Of a stretch of 14,448 nucleotides of DNA, positions 1 to 5,782 are shown piece by piece (the first letter of the stretch is position 1; each line of letters starts with the position of its first letter). Made by a program: the position numbers and the translations under genes. The stretch comes from Candidatus Uhrbacteria bacterium RIFOXYB12_FULL_58_10 (GTDB taxonomy: Bacteria; Patescibacteriota; Patescibacteriia; 2-12-FULL-57-11). The DNA is taken from NCBI GenBank assembly GCA_943359495.1, contig CALRHY010000009.1, positions 1-14,448 on the forward strand. Direction: 5' to 3'. The notes under the pieces were generated by a model that worked only from the letters and a program-made list of their open reading frames with translations, ran no database searches and was not told the DNA's origin.

Positions 1-114
1 AACAAGAATAGCGTACGGATCCTTCGTCCGTCGCCACGGTAAATCGCGCTGGTGTGCGGTATACCAGCGAAGAATCCTTTTTTGTTGGGCACGCAGTTTT
101 TCTAGAAGCACCAT
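1..114 (-). CDS. mutY: A/G-specific adenine DNA glycosylase MutY, 5' end only
   Basis: Only the first 38 codons are in the window; the gene runs off the left edge. MutY removes adenine mispaired with 8-oxoguanine in base-excision repair. The visible peptide contains RILRWYTAHQRDLPWRRT followed by KDPYAILV. This matches the MutY N-terminal signature (W-Y-x-x-x-x-R-D-L-P-W-R, then D-P-Y-x-I) that precedes the helix-hairpin-helix and the catalytic Asp/Glu, neither of which is visible. The ATG at 114 is chosen because the homology begins about ten residues later. A TTG at 156 in the same frame is possible but lies inside the upstream gene's terminator. No SD precedes ATG 114; a -10-like TATGAT ends 6 nt upstream of it. 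Family assignment is strong; the start is moderately sure. Confidence 0.85.
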   Translation of the reverse strand, partial: MVLLEKLRAQQKRILRWYTAHQRDLPWRRTKDPYAILV

Positions 115-120
115 ACTCGC

Positions 121-149
121 ATCATAAGAAAGAATGGTGAAAAAGTCAT
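121..149 (-). promoter_or_regulatory. Putative mutY promoter, leaderless arrangement
   Basis: On the minus strand ATGACT (144-149) and TATGAT (121-126) are separated by 17 nt. The -10 matches consensus at 5 of 6 positions, the -35 at 4 of 6. Only 6 nt (115-120) separate the -10 from ATG 114, so transcription would begin at or within a base or two of the start codon. This is a sequence match only. Confidence 0.4.
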
Positions 150-155
150 CTTGCA

Positions 156-193
156 ATAAAAAAAGGCATAAGCGCGCGCCGCACCTATGCCTT
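156..193 (-). terminator. Intrinsic terminator of the 117-aa gene
   Basis: Perfect 8-bp inverted repeat, AAGGCATA (163-170) with TATGCCTT (186-193), around a GC-rich loop. On the minus strand it is followed by a run of T residues (158-164 on the plus strand are A). It lies 13 nt beyond the stop codon of the 117-aa gene and just ahead of mutY, so mutY is probably transcribed separately. Confidence 0.8.
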
Positions 194-205
194 GCCGGTC
201 CCCTA

Positions 206-559
206 TCACCTTGGCGGTCGACGAGAACTCGGAGGAAATCCATTCTCTTCTCGCCAAAGCGAGAGCGTTGATCCGGTCGCGGTAACGGTTCCGAGAAACG
301 GCGCCTCAAAAAATCTGCCAACATGACGCTCTTTTTCCGCAGCATCCAACGACAATGATTGTAGGCCAACGATAAAGATACCTCGCTTATTTTCGCCAAG
401 CGCCGTGCGAACTATTTCCAGATCATCTGAGACCACGACATACGGTCTTGCCGACAAGGAGACAAACTCGATCCCTTTGAGATTCCGTTTCCGCAAAGCA
501 ACAAGAAATGTATCAAGCCTGCTTTTCTTCAAAACAACCGCAACCCGCAGCTCCCGCAT
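206..559 (-). CDS. Hypothetical protein, 117 aa
   Basis: I do not recognise this protein. The start ATG 559 has a good SD (AGGAG at 565-569, 5 nt spacing). The longer reading from 610 is excluded because that codon sits 3 nt below a strong -10 box. The product begins MRELRVAVVLKKSRLDTF and reads as alternating strands and helices: strand about 4-10, helix 13-24, strand 28-33, strand 38-42, helix 44-53, strand 58-63. Residues after about 95 look disordered, with a Pro/Arg-rich tail. There is no signal peptide or membrane segment, so it is probably cytosolic. The opening pattern loosely recalls the start of PII-like ferredoxin-fold proteins, but the similarity is too weak for a call. It is monocistronic, with its own promoter and terminator. 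Confidence 0.75.
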   Translation of the reverse strand: MRELRVAVVLKKSRLDTFLVALRKRNLKGIEFVSLSARPYVVVSDDLEIVRTALGENKRGIFIVGLQSLSLDAAEKERHVGRFFEAPFLGTVTATGSTLSLWREENGFPPSSRRPPR

Positions 560-583
560 TCCTTCTCCTGTGTGGTTTCCGTA

Positions 584-599
584 GCAGCAGGAGCGCTGC
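584..599 (-). other. Small hairpin in the leader of the 117-aa gene
   Basis: GCAGC and GCTGC pair around a 6-nt loop, GCTCCT as read on the minus strand. The loop contains CTCCT, which is complementary to the SD AGGAG located 15 nt downstream. It could be chance, or a weak way to mask the ribosome site. Confidence 0.3.
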
Positions 600-612
600 A
601 GACGGAGCATCG

Positions 613-641
613 TTTATATCAGGAAAAGACGGGGTGGTCAA
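613..641 (-). promoter_or_regulatory. Sigma70-type promoter of the 117-aa gene
   Basis: Minus strand TTGACC (636-641), 17-nt spacer, TATAAA (613-618), with an extended TGA just before the -10. It predicts a start near 605-607 and a leader of about 47 nt before ATG 559. It is one of the best promoter matches in the window. Confidence 0.75.
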
Positions 642-682
642 GGAGATGTACAGCCCCCCTTCAAGAGTGACCGTACATACAA

Positions 683-711
683 TTGATCAACTCCCCACCA
701 CCTGCTATTAT
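683..711 (+). promoter_or_regulatory. Promoter of tRNA-Gln
   Basis: TTGATC (683-688), 17-nt spacer, TATTAT (706-711), with TGC immediately before the -10 (extended -10). The expected start near 718 gives a 5' leader of roughly 20 nt ahead of the tRNA. Confidence 0.75.
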
Positions 712-740
712 CCCTGCCAGATAGACACCCCTCCTTTCAT

Positions 741-811
741 TCCGGGATCGTCTAATGGTAGGACATGGGCCTTTGAAGCCCAGTATCATGGTTCGAATCC
801 ATGTCCCGGAA
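741..811 (+). tRNA. tRNA-Gln (anticodon TTG)
   Basis: Full cloverleaf. The acceptor TCCGGGA (741-747) pairs with TCCCGGA (804-810) and the D stem is GTC/GAC. The anticodon stem TGGGC/GCCCA encloses loop CTTTGAA with anticodon TTG. The T stem CATGG/CCATG has loop TTCGAAT. The discriminator is A811 and CCA is encoded at 812-814. It is monocistronic, with its own promoter and a terminator immediately downstream. Confidence 0.95.
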
Positions 812-814
812 CCA

Positions 815-851
815 AAGAAAATACCTCGGTTTTGCCGAGGTATTTTCTTTT
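815..851. terminator. Bidirectional terminator between tRNA-Gln and ftsX
   Basis: Perfect 12-bp stem: 818-829 (AAAATACCTCGG) with 835-846, loop 5 nt, flanked by A residues on the left and T residues on the right. It can end tRNA-Gln on the plus strand and the ftsEX operon, whose last codon is at 871, on the minus strand. Confidence 0.85.
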
Positions 852-870
852 ACCAAAATGACCCAAACGC

Positions 871-1785
871 CTATCTCCGCAAATACTTCCCAACCGCAAT
901 ACCCGATGCCGCTGCTGTCAGAATGACTCCACCAAGGAGCTGCGCACCGAAAATCTGGAACGCGTGCGTTTTATAATAACCAAAAAGATCGGCGCTTCCC
1001 CCACCGCCGAAATACTCCATCACCGTTGGGCTAAGGAAACGGATGCCGGGCAAGACCAAGGCGGCAGCGATCAGAAGGCCCAAGATACAAAAGGAAACCC
1101 CTTCGACCACGAACGGCATGCGGATGAAAAAGTTCGATGCACCAACGAGTTTCATAATGCCGATTTCTTCGCGATGCGTGTAAATGGCCACGCGAATGCT
1201 GTTGAAGACAATAAGGATCGCAATCAGCAAAAAGAGGACGGAGATTGCCAACGCTCCGCGCTCTACCTGTGTCGCGATGCTCTGGATGTGTTCAATGACC
1301 ACGCGATGGTCGTCATAGTTCTTTTCAACAATGGCTGAAGCAAACGCAGGATTTTCCAAAGCACGCATGATTGCTACATAATCTTCCGGTGCTCGTGCGC
1401 GGACAGACAAACTTGGGCCGAGCGGATTTTTATCAAGCGTATCCAAAGAATGGAGGATTGCTGGGTTATCGGCGTGCCGCTCGCGGAATTTCTGTAGCGC
1501 TTCATCCGAAGAAGTCAACTGCACTTCTTTCACATGCTGTTGCGCCAACAGATAGCTGCGAATGGTTTTAATTACTTCTTCGCTCGTCCCTGGAACCAAG
1601 TAGACAGAGACATCGACCCGCTCTTCGACAGCGGTAATGGCGTTGTGGGCAAGCAAATTCAAAACGAACAAGACGTTTATCGAAAGGAAGGCGAGCGCAA
1701 GAATGCTGGTCGTAACAAACGACAGCCAGATGTTGCGCCAAAAATCCTTGAAGGCGAATTTACAGATGCGATAGAGCGAGATCAT
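871..1785 (-). CDS. ftsX: Cell-division protein FtsX, ABC-type permease
   Basis: 304 aa, normal length for FtsX. It is the membrane partner of FtsE and in other bacteria transmits ATP-driven movement to peptidoglycan hydrolases at the division site. The layout is the FtsX one: a cytoplasmic N-terminus (FAFKDFWRNIWLS), TM1 about 20-45, and an extracellular domain about 46-176 containing NPLGPSL (120-126). TM2 is about 177-198, followed by the conserved cytoplasmic stretch REEIGIMKLVGAS (205-217). TM3 is about 226-247 and TM4 about 277-300. The start overlaps the ftsE stop (ATGA, 4 nt), which indicates translational coupling. It ends at the bidirectional terminator shared with tRNA-Gln. No hydrolase partner with an obvious FtsX-binding coiled coil is visible in the window. 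Confidence 0.95.
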   Translation of the reverse strand: MISLYRICKFAFKDFWRNIWLSFVTTSILALAFLSINVLFVLNLLAHNAITAVEERVDVSVYLVPGTSEEVIKTIRSYLLAQQHVKEVQLTSSDEALQKFRERHADNPAILHSLDTLDKNPLGPSLSVRARAPEDYVAIMRALENPAFASAIVEKNYDDHRVVIEHIQSIATQVERGALAISVLFLLIAILIVFNSIRVAIYTHREEIGIMKLVGASNFFIRMPFVVEGVSFCILGLLIAAALVLPGIRFLSPTVMEYFGGGGSADLFGYYKTHAFQIFGAQLLGGVILTAAASGIAVGKYLRR

Positions 1786-2474
1786 AGGTAGTACCGCCCC
1801 ACTTCTTGGTCGCTCACCACGCGCCCACCGTCCAAGGTGACGACGCGGCGATGTAAGGCGTTTACGACTTCGCGGTTATGGGTCACGAGGAGCACTGTGG
1901 TGCCAAATTCATTGATTTTCAAAAGCAAATCCATGATTTCGCGGGTGTTCAATGAATCCAGGTTCCCCGTCGGCTCATCTGCAACCAACACTTTTGGGCG
2001 ATGGACGAGACTGCGAGCAATAGCCACACGCTGTTGTTCACCACCCGAAAGTTGACGCGGATAGCGATGCATCTTGTTTTCGAGTCCGACAATCTTCAGT
2101 ACTTGCGGCACCGTGCTCTGGATGCGCTTTGGTGAAACACCAGCAACTTCTAATGCAAAAGCAGCATTCTCCCAGACCGTTTTCTGCGGGAGTAATTTAA
2201 AATCCTGAAAGACCACACCAATCTGCCGTCGCAGTCCTGGGACGTCACGGTCTTTGATACGTGTGATGTCCCAACCGCCAATCGACACTTTCCCGTGCGA
2301 TGGCCGCTCTTCGGCAATTAGTAGCCGCACCAGTGTCGTCTTTCCCGTGCCACTCTGCCCGATCACCGAAACAAATTCCCCCGGTTTGATACGGAGGTTT
2401 ATATTACGCACACCCACCGAATCCGGCGGGTAGATCTTCGAGACGTTTTCAAAATGGATCATCGTGTCAGACAT
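1782..2474 (-). CDS. ftsE: Cell-division ATP-binding protein FtsE
   Basis: 230 aa ABC ATPase, the cytoplasmic half of the FtsEX complex. Visible motifs in order: Walker A GQSGTGKT (39-46), Q-loop Gln 90 in VVFQDFKLLP, signature LSGGE (142-146), Walker B VLVADE (162-167), D-loop and switch His 199 in VTH. The stretch VVFQDFKLLPQKTVWENAAF is characteristic of FtsE compared with other ABC subfamilies. The paired downstream ftsX, overlapping by 4 nt, confirms the assignment. The start is ATG 2474; Met5 (MIHFENVS) is an alternative that many FtsE proteins would align with. Neither has an SD, and the predicted leader is only about 21 nt. It is transcribed divergently from the 820-aa surface protein gene. 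Confidence 0.96.
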   Translation of the reverse strand: MSDTMIHFENVSKIYPPDSVGVRNINLRIKPGEFVSVIGQSGTGKTTLVRLLIAEERPSHGKVSIGGWDITRIKDRDVPGLRRQIGVVFQDFKLLPQKTVWENAAFALEVAGVSPKRIQSTVPQVLKIVGLENKMHRYPRQLSGGEQQRVAIARSLVHRPKVLVADEPTGNLDSLNTREIMDLLLKINEFGTTVLLVTHNREVVNALHRRVVTLDGGRVVSDQEVGRYYL

Positions 2475-2502
2475 TGCACGGTGGTGATGGGATGATGGAG
2501 AA

Positions 2503-2511
2503 AGTATAGCA
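2503..2511 (-). promoter_or_regulatory. Extended -10 promoter of ftsEX
   Basis: The minus strand reads TGC followed by TATACT (-10 at 2503-2508, TG motif at 2510-2511). No convincing -35 is seen 16-18 nt upstream, only T-rich sequence. The predicted start is near 2496, giving a short leader without an SD. Confidence 0.55.
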
Positions 2512-2628
2512 CGCGAGGCGATGAGGAAAAAGCATGCGCAGGAAATCCGCTGAAAAAAAAAGAGTCATCTTGGTAACAAAAAACCGCGGTATGGGTACGC
2601 TCCTGTGCATCTACAAATAGCTCTGCGA

Positions 2629-2660
2629 TTGAAGAAGCTCATTTTTAAGAGTAGTATAAG
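2629..2660 (+). promoter_or_regulatory. Possible promoter of the 820-aa protein gene
   Basis: TTGAAG (2629-2634) lies 17 nt before TAGTAT (2652-2657), which overlaps the better -10 match TATAAG (2655-2660). The leader would be about 20-30 nt, without an SD before ATG 2689. The rest of the divergent intergenic region (2475-2688) is A-rich and shows nothing else I can name. Confidence 0.4.
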
Positions 2661-2688
2661 GAAAAATAATTCATTCTAACTGTTTCGT

Positions 2689-5151
2689 ATGCGCACACTT
2701 TCGGCGCTCGTCTTAGGGGCAACCCTTTTGGTGGGAACGCCTGTCTCAGCCGTGATTTCTTCAAACACCGGATCAGTCATCGTGATGCCGGCGGTTCCGG
2801 GAGCTGCACTCACGACGACCGTGACCGACATCAACGGCAGTCCGCTCACGGGCGCACTGGTGACCGCGTACAAAGATGCTGGTTATACGCAAATTGCTGA
2901 CGACCAAGCAGTTGCAGGCAGCACAACCGACGCCTCAGGAAAAACCGATGCACAAGGGAAAGCAAGCTTCACCGTCCCTGCCGGAAGCTACTATCTCTAT
3001 ACCAGCTACGATCTTGGCTTAGCGGGGAAAGTCAATTCTGTCACCAATATCACCGCAGCGAGCGGCGTTGCCCAGCAGAAAAACATCCAACTGGTCTTTG
3101 TTGGCAATAATGCAACAGTGAGCATCACCGACGTCTTAAACAATCCACTCGCCGGCGCAGCCATCGTCGTCTACAAAGACGCTGGCTACACACAAATCGC
3201 CGACAACCAACTTTCGAATGTCAGCCAAACAGACGCAATAGGCACAACAGACGCAACAGGCAAAGTCTATTTCCAATTGGCGGCAGGGACGTATTATGTT
3301 TCTTCGAAATACACCGTTCCAGTGAGCCAAGGCATTGTTTCCTCGATTGGTAACTGGACCGTGGCGAGCGGCGTACAAAATCCGCGCATCTTCCAGCTAG
3401 TGAGCGTTGGCATCAACACCGATGTCACGATCACGGACATCAACAGCAGCCCGGTTGCCGGAGCCGATGTCACAATCTATAAAGATGCGGGCTACACGCA
3501 AATCGCCGACGATTACAATTCGAATGTCAACGCGAGTGACGCAACAGGTAAGACCGATGCCCAAGGTATGAAGCATTTCAACCTCCCTTCTGGAACATAT
3601 TACCTCTACACCAAATATGATTTTGGTCTGGCAGGTGCGACAACCTCGGTCAGTAACTTCACGATTAATGATGATGTTTTGAACCAGAAGACAATCCAAC
3701 TCAAACTGGTCGGTCCGAATGCCGTGATTAAAGCGACTGATTTGAATAGCGTCCCGCTTTCTGGAGCGACAGTAACCGTCTTTAAAGACCTTGCGCAGAC
3801 CCAAGTCGCAGATAACATTGCCTCGAACACCAGCAAGGCAGATGCCGTTGGTTTGACTGATGCCCAAGGAAAAATCAGCTTTACCATCCAAGGCGGCACC
3901 TATTATGTCTTGACCTCCTATGGCGCAACCGGCTCGGCAGTTGCCAAAACGCAAACCGTGACTTTTGTTGACGGCACTGTGACCAACTCAGTGATTGGAC
4001 TCGCGAGCAACATCTGCCCACCCGGCGTGACGCTCCGCTGTGTCCCAGGACCAACGACCGTCACCGTGCAACCATGCGTCCCAACCACAACCCAGCCGTG
4101 CACACCAACAACCACGACGACAGAACAACCGTGCGTTCCCACAACGACACAGCCCTGCACGCCACCACCGCCAACGACGACCGAAAATCCCTGCCCAACC
4201 GTTTTGAACGCATTGATTCCGTGTGAACCGACCACGACAACCGAGGAGCCGTGCGTGCCGACCACAACCCATCCCTGCACCCCACCACCGCCAACAACAA
4301 CGGGTGAAGGACCGTGTGCATTAACTTTGAACGCATTGATCCCGTGTGATCCAGAACCGACAGGAACCGAAACAACTGTCTCGCGTGTCTATTCTCTCGT
4401 AACAGTCGATCCAAAGGCACTCTTGGCTGATGGTGTTAGTACTGCGCTCGTCAGCGTGACGCTCCGCGATGGCGCAAACAAACCAGTCGTCGCGAAGACA
4501 GTGACGATCAGCACCCCACTTCCGGGAACAACGTTTTCCGCTGCTTCTGGAACCACAGACACCACCGGACGCGTGACTTTCACCCTCAAAGGAACACAGC
4601 CAGGTGTCGCTCTCATCAAGACGACTGCTGACAATGTCGCCCTCAACACGGTTTCTGTTGAATTCTCGAAGCCAGGCCAATGCCCATTTATCCCTGGTTC
4701 CCTCTTCAAGCTTCCTGATGACGGCAACAAAGAAACGCAAACGGATAACGCCGTCTACTACTACGGTTCTGATTGTAAGCGTCATGCTTTCCCAAATGAA
4801 CGCATTTTCGGCGGCTGGTACCCAGATTTCGGTGGCATCAGCACTGTGACCCTTGAGACCATCGCAAAGATGGGCCTTGGTAAAAACGTCGTCTACCGCC
4901 CAGCCGCACGCATGGTGAAATTCGCCACGCTCAACAAAGTCTACGTCGTTGGTAAAGGTGGTTCCCTCCGTTGGGTTGCCACGGAAGATGTTGCAAAAGG
5001 CCTCTATGGCAACGACTGGAACAAAAAGATCGATGATGTCTCCGACGCATTCTTCACCAACTACACCTTTGGCGCAGACGTCACGACAACCACCGAATAC
5101 GATCCAGCCGCAGACCAGGACAGTGCACCAAGCATCAGTATGAACTTCTAA
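2689..5151 (+). CDS. Secreted repeat protein, 820 aa (prealbumin-like repeats, Cys/Thr/Pro linker, Ig-like domain)
   Basis: Probable cell-surface protein; biochemical role unknown. Residues 1-21 form a Sec signal peptide (cleavage likely after TPVSA). Four tandem repeats of about 100 aa follow (about 44-139, 143-240, 245-342, 346-437). Each has the pattern D-x-N-x-x-P-L-x-G-A, then YKDAGYTQIAD, then TDAxGxTDAQG and GTYYLYTSY, typical of the prealbumin-like (Cna-B / carboxypeptidase regulatory-like) fold. Repeats 1-3 are close to each other; repeat 4 is more diverged. Residues 442-556 are a Thr/Pro linker with 12 evenly spaced Cys. Residues 565-658 resemble a bacterial Ig-like (Big_1) domain. 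Residues 669-797 form a domain with AVYYYGSDCKRHAFPNE, WYPDFGG and LRWVATEDVAKGLYG, a pattern I associate with CPR exoproteins. There is no C-terminal membrane anchor or LPxTG motif. Terminator follows directly. Confidence 0.85.
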   Translation: MRTLSALVLGATLLVGTPVSAVISSNTGSVIVMPAVPGAALTTTVTDINGSPLTGALVTAYKDAGYTQIADDQAVAGSTTDASGKTDAQGKASFTVPAGSYYLYTSYDLGLAGKVNSVTNITAASGVAQQKNIQLVFVGNNATVSITDVLNNPLAGAAIVVYKDAGYTQIADNQLSNVSQTDAIGTTDATGKVYFQLAAGTYYVSSKYTVPVSQGIVSSIGNWTVASGVQNPRIFQLVSVGINTDVTITDINSSPVAGADVTIYKDAGYTQIADDYNSNVNASDATGKTDAQGMKHFNLPSGTYYLYTKYDFGLAGATTSVSNFTINDDVLNQKTIQLKLVGPNAVIKATDLNSVPLSGATVTVFKDLAQTQVADNIASNTSKADAVGLTDAQGKISFTIQGGTYYVLTSYGATGSAVAKTQTVTFVDGTVTNSVIGLASNICPPGVTLRCVPGPTTVTVQPCVPTTTQPCTPTTTTTEQPCVPTTTQPCTPPPPTTTENPCPTVLNALIPCEPTTTTEEPCVPTTTHPCTPPPPTTTGEGPCALTLNALIPCDPEPTGTETTVSRVYSLVTVDPKALLADGVSTALVSVTLRDGANKPVVAKTVTISTPLPGTTFSAASGTTDTTGRVTFTLKGTQPGVALIKTTADNVALNTVSVEFSKPGQCPFIPGSLFKLPDDGNKETQTDNAVYYYGSDCKRHAFPNERIFGGWYPDFGGISTVTLETIAKMGLGKNVVYRPAARMVKFATLNKVYVVGKGGSLRWVATEDVAKGLYGNDWNKKIDDVSDAFFTNYTFGADVTTTTEYDPAADQDSAPSISMNF
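4129..4353 (+). repeat. Tandem duplication within the Cys/Thr/Pro linker
   Basis: The unit encoding residues 481-514 is repeated as 521-555. Both copies start PCVPTTT, run through PCTPPPPTTT and end LNALIPC followed by D/E-P. The copies differ by only a few residues, so this is a recent or constrained duplication inside the 820-aa protein gene. Confidence 0.8.
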
Positions 5152-5162
5152 CACGCGAAGAC

Positions 5163-5200
5163 AAAAAAACACCCCACGCAAATGGGGTGTTTTTCTTTTG
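5163..5200. terminator. Bidirectional terminator between the 820-aa protein and lipoprotein genes
   Basis: Perfect 12-bp stem, AAAAACACCCCA (5165-5176) with TGGGGTGTTTTT (5183-5194), 6-nt loop, T-rich on the right and A-rich on the left. It serves the two convergent genes, ending at 5151 (plus) and 5206 (minus). Confidence 0.9.
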
Positions 5201-5205
5201 TGCGA

Positions 5206-5460
5206 CTACAACGAATCCGATGGCTGCGGCTCGTTCGCGTTTGCCTCTTTCATGCTGTCGTCAAACATCTTCTCGACGTCCGCTTCTTTGGCGTTCACGT
5301 TTGCTTCGACAGTGGCACCAGCTTGTGCGCTTGGTTGTATTTCAACAGGCACTGGTGCACTCTGCGTGTTGCTAGGTGCGTAAGACGAGCAGCCTGCGCC
5401 CACAAGGAGCATTGTTCCAACACCTGCGACGATAGCTAAAACGGTTGAGCGATTGCGCAT
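5206..5460 (-). CDS. Small putative lipoprotein, 84 aa
   Basis: Unknown function. The N-terminus MRNRSTVLAIVAG continues through a hydrophobic core into LLVGAGC, a type II (lipoprotein) signal with Cys 24 as the probable lipidated residue. Gly at -3 is a little unusual; Leu is typical. The mature part of about 61 aa is rich in Ala, Pro, Glu and Asn, acidic and probably disordered, ending in a short helix-forming stretch (KEADVEKMFDDSMKEA). The start ATG 5460 has no SD; the leader just upstream is a C-run on the minus strand. It converges on the 820-aa secreted protein and shares its terminator, which fits an envelope role for both without proving a link. Confidence 0.7.
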   Translation of the reverse strand: MRNRSTVLAIVAGVGTMLLVGAGCSSYAPSNTQSAPVPVEIQPSAQAGATVEANVNAKEADVEKMFDDSMKEANANEPQPSDSL

Positions 5461-5492
5461 ACGAATGAGGGGGGGTCAAGAATCTTATAAAA

Positions 5493-5522
5493 AGTATACG
5501 TCCTGCAGGAGAAAAAAAGCAA
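5493..5522 (-). promoter_or_regulatory. Probable promoter of the small lipoprotein gene
   Basis: Minus strand TTGCTT (5517-5522), 18-nt spacer, TATACT (5493-5498). The predicted start near 5486 leaves a leader of about 26 nt before ATG 5460. A second AT-rich box (TATAAG on the minus strand) lies just downstream. Confidence 0.5.
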
Positions 5523-5523
5523 T

Positions 5524-5566
5524 AAAAAAACGAGGCCTCATGTACACGCACGTACACAAAGCCTCG
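5524..5566 (-). terminator. Terminator-like hairpin with T tail, minus strand
   Basis: CGAGGC (5531-5536) pairs with GCCTCG (5561-5566). Inside it, TGTAC (5541-5545) pairs with GTACA (5552-5556). On the minus strand the stem is followed by seven T residues (A at 5524-5530). It lies too far from tRNA-Glu, which has its own terminator at 5676-5696, to be needed for that gene, so it suggests a separate transcript. Confidence 0.6.
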
Positions 5567-5634
5567 AGCCTCCGACTCCAGCGATCCTTACGCCGAGAGC
5601 AGCCTCGGATCACGAAGTACTTTCCCTTGTGTTA
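5524..5634 (-). ncRNA. Candidate structured small RNA, about 110 nt
   Basis: Between the tRNA-Glu terminator and the lipoprotein gene there is no credible reading frame, but several stems stack up on the minus strand. ACACAAGG near 5632-5625 can pair with CTTTGTGT at 5561-5554 (one G-U). GTGATCC (5613-5607) pairs with GGATCGC (5587-5581, one U-G). An alternative CCGAG/CTCGG hairpin lies at 5593-5608. A terminator-like hairpin with a T tail closes the element. The 5554-5561 segment is needed by both the closing stem and the terminator loop. No good promoter is seen, and the element matches no RNA family I can name (it lacks SRP and 6S hallmarks). Confidence 0.3.
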
Positions 5635-5670
5635 GAAATATCTCAAGAACTTTACACCGCGTCGGAAAAG

Positions 5671-5696
5671 CAAAAGCCGATCCTTGTGAGATCGGC
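5671..5696 (-). terminator. Terminator after tRNA-Glu
   Basis: Perfect 7-bp stem GCCGATC (5676-5682) with GATCGGC (5690-5696), 7-nt loop. On the minus strand it is followed by TTTTGCTTTT. It sits 9 nt beyond the tRNA-Glu CCA end and closes the tRNA cluster. Confidence 0.8.
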
Positions 5697-5707
5697 GTCT
5701 GCTTTGG

Positions 5708-5782
5708 TAGCCCCAACCGGATTCGAACCGGTGTTCCTGCGCTGAGAACGCAGTGTCCTAGACCGGGCTAGACGATGAGGCC
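5708..5782 (-). tRNA. tRNA-Glu (anticodon CTC)
   Basis: Acceptor GGCCTCA pairs with TGGGGCT (two G-U). The anticodon stem CTGCG/CGCAG has loop TTCTCAG, giving CTC for GAG codons. The T arm is ACCGG-TTCGAAT-CCGGT. The discriminator is A and CCA is encoded at 5705-5707. The first 25 nt double as the last codons and TAG stop of the GIY-YIG gene. No separate promoter is evident, so it is probably made from transcripts entering through that gene. Confidence 0.93.

Noticed and set aside
560..610. Longer start for the 117-aa protein at 610
   Set aside because: That codon is 3 nt below a strong -10 box, so it would lie upstream of the transcript start. The SD marks 559.
508..861. Plus-strand open frame across the 117-aa gene leader and tRNA-Gln
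   Set aside because: It runs through a tRNA, two promoters and a terminator, so it is a chance frame.
2561..2616. Resemblance of the A-rich stretch before the 820-aa gene to the sequence near 139-165 and to the terminator at 8644
   Set aside because: The shared parts are short (about 10 nt plus A-runs), and no stem can be formed at this site.
4321..5181. Long open frame (286 codons) on the minus strand under the 820-aa gene
   Set aside because: It begins in the terminator, has no SD, is Cys/Trp/Arg-rich without any motif, and lies entirely opposite a well-supported gene. Other antisense frames at 3136-4420 are the same.
5581..5613. SRP RNA or another known small RNA at the hairpin near tRNA-Glu
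   Set aside because: The SRP apical loop (GGAAGGAAGCAGCC-like) and 6S hallmarks are absent on both strands.
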